In this document: piece after piece, positions 1 through 9,427 of the stretch
Position numbering within the stretch: position 1 is the stretch's first letter
Layout of the letters: the number at the start of each line of letters is the position of its first letter
Assembly: GCF_001619985.1 (NCBI RefSeq)
Contig: NW_017264203.1
Span: 682,001 to 746,000, forward strand
Direction of reading: 5' to 3'
Source of the DNA: Xylona heveae TC161
Lineage: Eukaryota; Ascomycota; Xylonomycetes; Xylonales; Xylonaceae
Length of the DNA: 64,000 nt
Program-made: the position numbers and the translations under genes
Notes under the pieces: model-generated
Seen by the model: only the letters and a program-made list of their open reading frames with translations
What the model was told of the DNA's origin: nothing
Database searches by the model: none

Positions 1-170
1 TCTGGATGTACATTGGTCTCGCCATTGCTTGCTTCATCGCCGGTATCCTCTTCTGGTTCATCTACTCCCCACTCAACGCGACTGAGGACGAAATGAATGA
101 GACGGGCGCTGGCGCTCTTGAAGAGAAGGAGGATCCTGCCCTCACGTATAGCATCGAGGACAAGGCTTAG
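1..170 (+). CDS. 3' end of a membrane transporter (MFS-like), 5' partial
   Basis: The frame is open from base 3 to the TAG at 168-170 and gives 55 residues. They consist of one hydrophobic segment (WMYIGLAIACFIAGILFWFI) followed by an acidic, hydrophilic tail ending SIEDKA. A last transmembrane helix plus a Glu-rich cytosolic tail is typical of fungal major facilitator transporters such as the allantoate/nicotinate permease group, but the family-defining motifs lie outside the window, so the substrate is unknown. A T-rich stretch follows the stop directly, as in many fungal 3' UTRs. It could equally be the end of another multi-pass membrane protein. Confidence 0.5.
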   Translation, partial: WMYIGLAIACFIAGILFWFIYSPLNATEDEMNETGAGALEEKEDPALTYSIEDKA

Positions 171-626
171 CTTTTTTTTTTTTCCAGCTTGGCTTTGATT
201 CTCTATTTTCTTTTCTTGTCCGTTTTCTTTTTGATGAATTTTTACGTCTTGATGACGAATGCGACGCAGAGATATCCATTTATGTCCAGTCTACGTTGAT
301 GATTGTTACTATTATATGATGGACAACATGGTTGCCTTTTTTATTTTTTTCCCTCTTCATTTTCTTCTCTTGTCACTTAGCATAAGCTCTTTATTAATCA
401 GGTTCAATGTGTTGAGGATGGGTGGATAGTCACCACCACACCTCAAAGAATAAAAATCAAGGATATTTTTAAAAGCAAAAAGCCACCGCTTGTCACATTT
501 GACGTACTCGGAAGATTAATGATTATGTATCGTGTGTGTTTGTGTGCAATCTTGTATATTGTTTTTACTTTCTTTTTCGTATATCTCGCTGTCAAAGGGA
601 GAGGAGGAAACATGACAAGGCAAAAT
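171..626. other. Convergent intergenic region
   Basis: This stretch separates the 3' ends of two converging genes. It is T-rich with several poly-T runs and holds no convincing open frame. It most likely contains the two 3' UTRs and polyadenylation sites. Confidence 0.6.
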
Positions 627-1697
627 CTAACCCAAGTCAATACTAACAACAACTGCCTCGCCAGATCGCGTATCGTATAGGCCCATCTCTGTAGTTATTC
701 GAATACTGACGTCTTGAAGGACAACGCCGATGTGCAGTTTATTTGACGCGGTCGAGGAGTCGATGTGAGGGATGTTGAGCGTGGGCGTTGCGCTGGTTGT
801 GATTGTCTTTTGGTCTTGGTGCATTGTGCGGTAGTCGGATTTGCTGCGGCGGAAAATATTCCATGATGAAGGCGATGATGATGAAGACGAAGGGAGTGAT
901 GGTGGTAATGGAAGTGAAGTAGCAGGGAAAGATGGTGGACTTGATGGAAGCGATGGAAGTGAGGGCGATAAGGAAAATGGTGGACTCGATGGAAACGATG
1001 GAGCAAAAGAACGAGAACAGCACAACCGCCACATCTGCACGTCCAACTCGTCTCGCAATTCCTGCAAAACAACATCTCGTTGCCAGAATTCGGAGCGGTA
1101 CTGCTCGCCGCGCAGCCAGACGAGGCGGAGGATACTTGTCTCTGTGGCGGGGAAGCCAATGACTTCAGGCTTCTCATCTTGCTTATTCTCATGATGTTGC
1201 CCGGCACAGGAATAATCGTTAGCTGTGGTGTGTCGTAGAGAAGATGTCGAGTAGTAGTCTTGCTTTTCTCGGTGGTGGTGCGACTGATGTCGGGAAGACT
1301 GAAGTGGGGAAGACTGAAGTGGGGAAGACTGAAGTGGGGAAGACTGCAGAGTCTCAGCATTCGATGGAACCAAGACCAAGGTCACCCTGGACAGGCCGGA
1401 AGAGACTTGTGAGAGAAGTAAAGGGGTGATGTGCTCGTTGATCAGGTTGCGGATGCGCTGTGTTCGAACAGCGGCGAGCTGGGCCGTGAGATTGAGATTG
1501 AGATTGATATGTGGACTTGAACTTGGAACTGTTGCTGCCGCTGAGACTGAGGTTGAGACTGAGTCTGAGTCTGGAACTGAATGTGAGTATGTAGGTGGTG
1601 ATGATGTTGATGTGGATATGCTTTCTTCATAGGTTGGTATGCTGGTATCGTAGAACGATTGGGATTTGGATGTTTGAGCATAGTCGGAATGAGACAT
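627..1697 (-). CDS. Uncharacterised Ser/Pro-rich protein, 356 aa
   Basis: A single open frame runs from ATG at 1697 to TAG at 627. I do not recognise a named domain. The N-terminal 70 residues are Ser/Thr/Pro-rich with PPTY-like motifs. A more ordered block follows (about residues 68-115) containing LNLNLTAQLAAVRTQRIRNL. A Ser/Gln/His-rich spacer comes next with a four-fold LQSSP repeat, then a second ordered block (about 180-225, with LRLVWLRGEQYRSEFWQ). A long Pro/Ser linker leads to a C-terminal block ending VVVSIDLG. Alternating disordered linkers and short ordered blocks that resume in frame argue that it is a real gene. A plus-strand open frame over the same stretch looks like a shadow. 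No signal peptide or membrane segment is evident. Confidence 0.65.
   Translation of the reverse strand: MSHSDYAQTSKSQSFYDTSIPTYEESISTSTSSPPTYSHSVPDSDSVSTSVSAAATVPSSSPHINLNLNLTAQLAAVRTQRIRNLINEHITPLLLSQVSSGLSRVTLVLVPSNAETLQSSPLQSSPLQSSPLQSSRHQSHHHREKQDYYSTSSLRHTTANDYSCAGQHHENKQDEKPEVIGFPATETSILRLVWLRGEQYRSEFWQRDVVLQELRDELDVQMWRLCCSRSFAPSFPSSPPFSLSPSLPSLPSSPPSFPATSLPLPPSLPSSSSSSPSSWNIFRRSKSDYRTMHQDQKTITTSATPTLNIPHIDSSTASNKLHIGVVLQDVSIRITTEMGLYDTRSGEAVVVSIDLG
1292..1345 (-). repeat. Coding tandem repeat, 15-nt unit, about 3.6 copies
   Basis: The unit GGGAAGACTGAAGTG (plus strand) is repeated head to tail, the last copy diverging. On the minus strand it encodes repeated LQSSP inside the uncharacterised protein at 627-1697. 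Because the unit is a multiple of three, copy-number change would keep the frame. Confidence 0.9.
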
Positions 1698-3239
1698 GGT
1701 TTTTGTATCGAATAAGCAAGGCTTGATAGCGGGATATAGCAGATTGAAAAAAAGGAAAATATTGAATGAATTATTTCAAACCGCTTCAAGTAATTATGTA
1801 TTTGGAGATGAAAGCCTTGGCTCAGAAAGTCAGAGAAATTTGAATGGAAATGGAACAGAGGAAGCAATAGACGGAACTGCGCGAGTGAAGTTGCGAAGAA
1901 CATTTGGAATAAAATGGTACAGTGTCATCAAGGTCATCATGGCAATGTAGCCTGGATCGTTAGCTCCCCCAAACGAGGCACAGTTCTTCTGGTGAGTTAG
2001 CGTTTCTCCGCATTGTCCCGGGGCCCAGGGGCCCTGCACAGTCAATGTGTTGATTCTGCAAGGCGAAACCTGTCTCAACGCAAAGGAAAACGCGATACTC
2101 AAGCTGGAAGGTCTGAAGGAATCATCCGTGTTAGATATCCTTCAGCCCTGATGCGGCTGACATGGCCGGTGAGTCCTGTATATCAGGCCGAGACGGGAAT
2201 GAAGCAAAATGGCAAGGCGGACGAGCATCGGAAGGAGCACAGCCCAATCAGGCCGGCACGAGGGGATTTGATTGACTGCGATCAGAAAACCGGTATCGGT
2301 GTCAAAGCATCTTCATCACGAGCGCGTGAGAACAGACAACAGGGAGCAGCAGGATAATGTGGCAGTGACAAGTAAACTTTCTAGAAAGGAGATGGTCAGC
2401 CCTAAACTCAACTATGATTGTCGCTTAGTCGTGGCGTCTCGGCGTCTCGGCGCCAACTACAGTAGTGGCGGCTGTACCTGTCATCTTGTAGCGCCTTTGA
2501 GACTCAAGTTCAACGTTTCCTTATTCCCTTAGCTGGCAAGCTGTTTTAGTTCTAGTTTGCTAGCCCATAAGCACGACCTGGGCCTACGATGAGTTGTCCA
2601 TGATCTGACGAAAATGCAGAGAATTAATTCATAAATTCAATTCATCGTAATTCGTGCTGTCGAATCAGCTAAAGTTGGAACACTACTTGCGACCCCGCAT
2701 TTCAAGCTGGGATCATGTTTCCTTACAATGTCACCCTTGAATACTTTTTTAGCTATCCGAGATATGTCACTGAGTGATTACTCGTTTTTATTTAACGGGA
2801 GCAAAAAACGCAATGGATTTGCCGTGACATCATAGACTAGAACGTGGACACTCTTGGCTTTGAACAAATCGGGCTGTGCTATGGCAAGGTGTTCAGTTCT
2901 TCATCTTATGCTATCATAAAAGTACGGTAACACTTGAACAGATGGAGTTCTAGGCAACATTGCAATGAGGCTGATGTTCTCGCTAGAGGTTTATCTGTCC
3001 AGAATGGTGGATGCATGTCGAGCTGATAGAAAATTATATTAATTGATTCATTCGCATTTCATTGTGCCTTTGATTTTTTTTTTTTTTTTCGGTATATCTT
3101 ATATACTTGCGAAATATTCCCTTTGCGCTAGTGTGCAACATTGCTTTGCTCTTTGTATTGAACTCATTCATTCTATCAGCCGCCTGCTCGTTCGATCTTG
3201 TGATACACTTACATTTATTCAACGGGGCATAGTGTCAAG
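1698..3239. other. Divergent intergenic region (shared promoter interval)
   Basis: The 1.5 kb lie between a minus-strand and a plus-strand gene and so should contain both promoters. Open frames inside are short and unrecognisable. A poly-T run sits at about 3074-3090, roughly 150 nt before the flotillin start. I see no RNA gene or mobile element. Confidence 0.55.
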
Positions 3240-5320
3240 ATGTGGTATGGAAAAGCCCGGGCCAAATTTGTTCAATTTGAACATATGTCTGACGTTAGCA
3301 GGTACCATATCGCAGACCCAAGTGACTACCTTATCATCACCGGCGCTGGTATCGAGGATGTCAGGGTTGTCAAAAAGGTATTCGTGTATCCGTGGCAAAG
3401 GGTCTGATTGTGAAATTCATCCACCAACCACTAAGCAATAGTCTGACCTCTCTCAGGTCACGAGAATAAAGATAACGCCGTTTGATTTTTCTCTGTCGTT
3501 GCAAGCAATGACCATTGAGAAGCTGCAATTTTCTCTGCCTGCCGTATTCACTATTGGTCCAGACGATAACCAAGAATCTCTCCGCAAATATGCAAAAATT
3601 TTGTCCGGAGCAGGCAAGATCTCGTTCCGTAGACGTGCGACGGCCGTGGCGGGTGGCGCCCATGTCCAAGACACTGTCAAAGGCATTATTGAGGGTGAAA
3701 CCCGGGTCATCATCTCTGGCATGTCCATGGAGGAGGTATTTCGGGAACGTCAGGTCTTCAAGCAAAAGGTTATTGAGAATGTTCAAAGCGAATTAAACCA
3801 ATTTGGATTGCGCATGTACGTCCACCTAACCCCTGTTTTATTTGTCTTCTTACTTTTTAGTCTTTGGGCAATTATAATATACACCGAGCATGCACTAACC
3901 ACTGGATCAAGCTACAACGCCAACGTAAAAGAGCTGCAAGATACGCCTGGATCCGAATATTTTGCTTTTCTCAGCCGCAAGGCGCACGAGGGCGCATCTA
4001 ACCAAGCTCGGATTGACGTGGCGGAGGCCAGCATGCGCGGCCGCATCGGCGAGGCAGAAAAGGAAGGCCGAGCCAAGCAGGAGATTTCCAAGATTGATGC
4101 CGAGACTGCTGTGCTCGAGACGCAGCGTAAGAGCGAAAAAGCCTCGGCGGATGCCCAGCTCACAAACAAGCAGACTGAGCTCAACATGGGCATCAATCTG
4201 GCCAGGATCAAAGCACAGCGTCAAGCCGAAGCAACAGATGCGGAATTACAGCGCGAAGTCGAGCAAAAGCGCGCGGAAATGGAGCTAGAACGACTACGTG
4301 CGACAGATGTCACAAAGAGCAAGATTGAGAAAGAATCGGCGCAGCAAAAGGCCGATGCGGATTATTACACCCTCGTAAAGAATTCGGATAGTTCAATGTA
4401 CAAGGAGAAAGTCGAGGCCGAGGCTGATGGTAAGCATTAAAGCTTTTTGCGTTCCCTGTACACCTCTGGAAGGAACCGACGAGTCCGACGGAGTCTATGT
4501 TGTTATCCAAGATATATTGTAGAGTTGCGTGGGACTAACGTTAACTCTCAATTAAGCCTACCGGATCACGCAAGAGGCCGATGCAGAGTACTATCGCCAG
4601 ACAAAGGAAGCCGAAGCGCTCTTCTTCTCAAGACAAAAAGAAGCTCAAGGTCTATCCGAAATGGCCAAAGCATATAGCCTGTTGTCCGATGCCATGGGCG
4701 GACCAGCAGGGTGAGTCAATTCGTCCGCTTTTGCTTCCTTGTTCACTCTTCAATACTGCTTTTCGTCCCTAGTTCTCGTATTTTACCCTTAACTTAAAAC
4801 CTACTATAAAGTCTCATGCAATACCTCATGCTGCAAAACAACGTCTACGAGAAACTCGCTAATGCCAACGCCGCCGCTATCCAAGGCTTGCAGCCCAAAA
4901 TCACCATCTGGAATACCGGTAAGTTTTACCCGCTCTAGTCCATCCCTGTCATATATATCTCTGTGTACCTTATATCTCCCTTTCTATTCCTATCCTCCAT
5001 CCTCTATCCTCGAGAGACTCCGTCACTATACTACCATCCTACTATCCACTGACACGCTCTCAGGCAATCAAGATTCTTCTGGCTCTGGCACCGCATCAAA
5101 CACGGACTCGGCTGCCGCCATCCGGAATCTATATCAATCTCTTCCGCCACTATTCAGCACTATTAATGAGCAGACGGGCCTCGCACCGCCCACTTGGCTC
5201 GCGCAGTACCAGCCGTCTCAACAATATCAATATCAGCAGGGCGCTGATGACATCGATTTGCGTCGTAGTGATGGTAGTCTTACCGCCAGTTCAAAGAAGC
5301 CTGTGGTCAATGGCGAGTAG
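3240..5320 (+). CDS. floA: Flotillin-like SPFH-domain protein, 7 exons, 499 aa
   Basis: Exons: 3240-3244, 3302-3401, 3457-3815, 3912-4429, 4557-4710, 4812-4918 and 5064-5320; together 1500 nt. The start is a five-base exon (ATGTG) that splices to give MWYHIADPSDYLIITGAG, the usual flotillin N-terminus, which decides the start. Residues about 3-180 form the SPFH/band-7 domain (TPFDFSLSLQAMTIEKLQ, then LSRKAHEGASNQARIDVAEA). Residues about 185-340 are a Glu/Ala-rich coiled coil. The C-terminal 100 residues carry the flotillin block MQYLMLQNNVYEKLANANA followed by a low-complexity Gln/Ser tail. Flotillins are peripheral membrane scaffolds of sterol-rich domains; in Aspergillus nidulans FloA marks static plasma-membrane patches. 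Intron 3 is a multiple of three and stop-free, so its retention would insert residues rather than truncate. Confidence 0.92.
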
Positions 5321-5949
5321 GGGTCTCGTGACTGGATGAACCGTAAGATACGTAAACGAGGAGATTTTGTGTTTCAGGTTTGTTTATTTCATTTTGGATA
5401 CTTTGTCCTTGTGCTTTTTTAATGCATCTTCTCTTCATTGTTTCTCTTTTAACGCTTTCTCCATATTATTCTGGGAATTTTGTATACCTAACCGCATATA
5501 TTTTGACTTACAAACGATCTCATGTGCAATGCATGCATATCCTCATACCGTTTGCTCTTCTATTATTATTGTTATTTTCCTTCTTCACGGTCAAATCTTC
5601 ACACACAACGACCCATGCCCGTATTTTTCTCGACTATACCTACCACACCATAGAGATTATATCGTTATATCATAATCTCTCGTAGTGAATCCACTTATCT
5701 TAATCCTAAATCCATATTTCATACATTTCATACACTTTTCCCTTCTTCATTTCGCTTTCTCCTAGCCATTTATCTTCTTTTCACAAGCTCTCAACTTCCC
5801 TCCCTTAGACTATATATTTTTCTCGACAATCCAGGGCTGAGCCGGCACCGGCGTACACTCTCAAAAAGAAGTATCAAAATAAGAAAATTAAGAACCTTTT
5901 GAAAAAAAGATGCAAAAAACGAAGTAATAATAAAAAAAGAGACAAAGAC
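5321..5949. other. Intergenic region, pyrimidine-rich
   Basis: T/C-rich sequence following the flotillin stop, probably its 3' UTR. Open frames here are low-complexity and not credible genes. Confidence 0.55.
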
Positions 5950-5955
5950 AAAAAA
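5950..5955 (-). terminator. RNA polymerase III terminator of tRNA-Leu
   Basis: A run of six A on the plus strand (six T in the transcript) starts six bases past the tRNA 3' end, the expected place for Pol III termination. Confidence 0.85.
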
Positions 5956-5961
5956 GTTGTT

Positions 5962-6079
5962 GATGGGAGTGGGACTCGAACCCACGCTCAGTTTCCCGAA
6001 CCAGGAAATTACTAAGAAAGCAACTCGTGCTAAGGTTGTGACCTTAACCTGGCGCCATAACCAACTCGGCCATCCCACC
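5962..6079 (-). tRNA. tRNA-Leu(AAG) with intron
   Basis: Read on the minus strand, the acceptor GGTGGGA pairs with TCCCATC at the 3' end with one G-U wobble. The D arm (GCC...GGC), the anticodon stem CCAGG/CCTGG, a long variable arm and the T arm GTGGG-TTCGAGT-CCCAC are all present. The long variable arm makes this a class II tRNA. The anticodon AAG lies at 6045-6043, giving leucine (CUU codons; the A is normally edited to inosine). An intron of about 35 nt follows the base after the anticodon, the standard nuclear position. The intron contains ACCTT, complementary to AAGGT of the anticodon loop, the usual pre-tRNA fold. The mature tRNA would be about 83 nt. Confidence 0.93.
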
Positions 6080-7141
6080 TGATTGGTTGAAATCGAGTGT
6101 CTTATAATAATTTATAAACCTTATAGTTCTCTATAAACCTTACTCGGTACGGTGACTTATAAACCTACGGAGTAAAGGATTGGCCTCGACTCACTTGTCG
6201 TCACTTTGCTCACTTTCGCCCCTGGCCCCTCGGCCGAGCCGTCCGTGTGTACTCCGTAGAATTACTGGCGGGCCATGTATGCATTGCTCAAGCGTTTTGA
6301 TGACAGGATGGACCCTCGGACGAAACACGGGAATAGGGAACTGGCCAGGCCGCGAATCGCCAAAACGACGAGCAGGCGAGGCGAGATGCAGGGCCGGGCT
6401 GTTAGAAGAGAACGGAGTAGGGGGGCAGAGGCACATTTGTATCAAAGGAAAGTCACACCTGGCAAGTATTGTGTAGCATAATATTTTAGAGGCGAAGATA
6501 AAAAATGAAAAATAAAATAAAAAATAAAAAAGAGGAGGAAAAACGAGGGAAAAGAGAAAAAGGGAAAAGAGAAAAGAGAAAAGAGAAAAGAGAAAAAGAA
6601 AGTCAATCGTAATATCAGTCAAAAGTGCAATCATTCGGATTCAGCCAGGGATTCGAAACGATGCACACGGTATGATATTGTTATCTTCAGGTTACAAATT
6701 CGTGGGAATGGTAGTGAAGTATGGCTAGGAGATGGGTACATCAGTCTAAACACTCGTACTTCGTTAATAAATATTTTTTGAAATCGTTTTTATTAAAAGG
6801 TCAGAGTATTCCGGAAAGATGTCTCTGCGAAGAGACTCAACGTATCTAGATCTACAGATGCTCTAGATCAGAAAGCGGTAATTAGATCCTAAGACGAAAA
6901 GGAGCAATAATTTGCTCCGGCGAACCGAACCACATGTGCTTGTAGGGGTATGAAAAGAATGGCGAAAACGAAAAGCCTCCGCGCCAGAAAAAAAGCAATA
7001 AGCTCCCCTTTGCTGTTCCATATGCAGAAAGATGATGGGAAACGAACTGAGAAAACCGTTCCGGCCTGGCAACCATATCCCGGATTAAACTTTTGGTTGA
7101 ATGGTAAAAGAGAAGCGAATAAGTGGTTGGACGGCCATCAT
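6080..7141. other. Intergenic region upstream of tRNA and downstream of malic enzyme
   Basis: About 1 kb with no credible gene. It holds the TATAAACC triplet described separately, two copies of a TACTCCGTA-like motif (about 6164-6174 and 6249-6259, opposite orientations) and a purine-rich A/G stretch at about 6500-6600. Confidence 0.5.
6113..6165. repeat. Three spaced TATAAACC direct repeats
   Basis: TATAAACC occurs at 6113-6120, 6132-6139 and 6158-6165, 30-90 bases upstream of the tRNA 5' end. The position fits a TATA-like upstream element of a Pol III gene, but that role is inferred. Confidence 0.5.
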
Positions 7142-9427
7142 TTACTGCCGCGAAACAGCGTTTTGCAAGAGACCCTTGACCTCCTTCTCGAGGCTATCGT
7201 GAACCTTGCGAGGGTCGTACATGCGTTGGCGGATCCACTCGTCGAGCTGCTCATCAGTGAACTCGCGAATGGTGATTTCGCGGTCAACACCATCCTTCTG
7301 AGCGGCGCGGATGACACCCCGGGTGACGATGACACTGACTTCACGGATACGCGAAACGTCAGGGTACAGGAGACCCTTCTTCTTCTCATCCTCGTTGAGA
7401 GCAGTGCTGAGGGAAGTGGCGGAGGCGTAGATCTAGAGAACCAATTAGCAATCCGGCCGTCCAAATTGAGTTTGCTAGATGATGCGTTTTGGAATAACTG
7501 GAAACATACCATGTTCTGAGTGACAATGACAGCCTTGCTCAAAATGGTACCCATGCCGATACCAGGGAAAACATACATGTTGTTTCCTATTGTGGGGTCA
7601 AAGTTAGCTTGTGTTTACACATGGCAAAGCAGCAAGGGGGTAGAAGTGATGACATACCCTGACCGGCGTGGTAAAGAACACCCTGGTACATGGTTGGCTG
7701 GAATGGACTGCCACTGGCGAAGACGGCGCGGCCCTCAGTGTACTTGATCGCGTCGGCAAAGGTGCACTCCGAATTGGCCGAGGGGTTCGACAAAGGGAAG
7801 ATGATGGGATGCTTGTTGAGCTCAGCCATGCGGTTAAGAACCTGCTTGTCAAAGACACCGCCAATAGTCGAAAGACCCATAAGAATGGTCGGCTTCACCT
7901 CATCAATGATGTCGATGAGCTCCTTGATTTGCTTTCCATTGTTGTCGTCGCGGGCAAAGTAGACCTTGTGGTCCGCGAGCTTGTCACCACGGTCAAGAGT
8001 GATGAGACCCTTAGTGTCAACAAACCAGAAGCACTTGCGCGCCTCATCCTCAGTCAAGCCCTCCTTGACGAACCATTCGACAATCTGCTTGGCGACACCA
8101 ACACCAGCGCTGCCGGCACCATAGAAGACTGCGCGCTGGTCCTTGACAGGGATACCTGAATTCTTAACGGCGTTGATAACACCAGCCAAGATCACGGCAC
8201 CAGTGCCCTGGATATCATCGTTGAAGCAGGTATAAGTGTTGCGGTAACGCTCAAGCGAAGGGAAGGGGTTCTTGAAGTCTTCAAACTGAATGACAATGCT
8301 AAGGAGAGGGTGTTAGGAACTGATGATCAATCAGGAATCGGTGAGCACTTACCCAGGCCATCTTTGTGTAAGAGCAGCCATGAGCTCATCCATGAACTCG
8401 CGCTCCTCCTCGCACGAGATCTTAGGTCTCTTGCTGCCCATGTAGAGCGGGTCCTCCCACAGAGCTTCATTGTTTGTTCCCAAATCGAGCGTGAGGGGAA
8501 GGGTCAGGTCAGGACGGATACCAGCGCAGGCAGTGTAGAGTGCAAGTTTGCCGACGGGAATACCCATGCCGTTAATACCAAGGTCACCAAGACCAAGGAT
8601 ACGGGAGCCATCGGTAACGACGGTAATCTCAACATTTTGTGCGGGCCAGTTCTGAATCACAGAGGCAAGGTTACCCTTATCGGCGTACGAAAGATACAGA
8701 CCTAGAAATTGTTAGATTCTCATTGGACAGAGGCTGCATGAAAACAAAGCAAGGAGCTTACCCTCAGGCTGCTGGTAAATTTCCGACCACCGGATGCATG
8801 CTTCACCGACAACGGGAGTGTAAACGAGAGGGGTCAGTTCCTGTTGTGGTGAGTTGTCAGCGTTGGGAATTCTGCAGATTTTCCTGACTCAATTGCACGC
8901 CTTAACTCACCTTCATGTGATCCATAGCCAAGCGATAGAAGAGATCGGTGTGATTGTTACGGAGGTTGCTGAGGTAGAGATACTTGTCGATAGCAGTCGC
9001 TTTCTGTTCCAATTGCTTCAGACCTGTGATTGAATGTTAGCTAGGAAACGTAATGGGGACTCAATCGTTGGGAGCTTGCTTACATCTCTCTGCCTGCACC
9101 TCAAAGCTCTCGACGTTGGGCGGGGTCAAGCCGTAGGTGCGGAGATACTTGCGAACCTCGACCGACAAGCTCGTGTCATAATCGCTGCTTCTGCATTTGC
9201 TGGTCAATTCAAAATCCAGAACATAATGGATCACGGTCGAAACGGGTTTGACGGTGAGGAGGAAGTGAGAGACGGTGGTTGAGGGGATCATACGAAGGCG
9301 CAGCACCTCGTCCTGGCAGGAAGGACTGAGTGTGCTTGACACTGGGCGCAGGGCCCGACTCAGATGCAAACTTCGTCGTCGATGACATGGTTCTCAGGAT
9401 GTTTCTAAAAGGCGGGAATCGTAACAT
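7142..9427 (-). CDS. NAD-type malic enzyme, mitochondrial, 8 exons, 596 aa
   Basis: Exons (minus strand): 9427-9294, 9190-9084, 9023-8911, 8840-8762, 8701-8353, 8298-7658, 7586-7510, 7432-7142; total 1791 nt. The enzyme decarboxylates malate to pyruvate with reduction of NAD(P). Visible family blocks in order: YGLTPP (start of the malic N-terminal domain), VYTPVVGEAC (catalytic Tyr), VVTDGSRILGLGDLG, GKLALYTACAGIRP (catalytic Lys), VIQFEDF and FNDDIQGTGA (acidic metal ligands), GAGSAGVGVA (dinucleotide fold, about residue 317), FPLSNPSANSEC, and GQGNNMYVFPGIG. Length fits the 550-600 residue eukaryotic family. The start at 9427 gives MLRFPPFRNILRT, a short Arg-containing amphipathic leader of mitochondrial type; a second in-frame ATG at 9388 removes it. 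The first intron (9191-9293) is the least certain junction because the exon frame stays open into it. NAD versus NADP preference is not decided here. Confidence 0.93.

Noticed and set aside
695-1429. Other-frame ORFs overlapping the 356-residue protein
   Set aside because: They are low-complexity shadows of the same repeats; the minus-strand frame starting at 1697 is the longest and most ordered.
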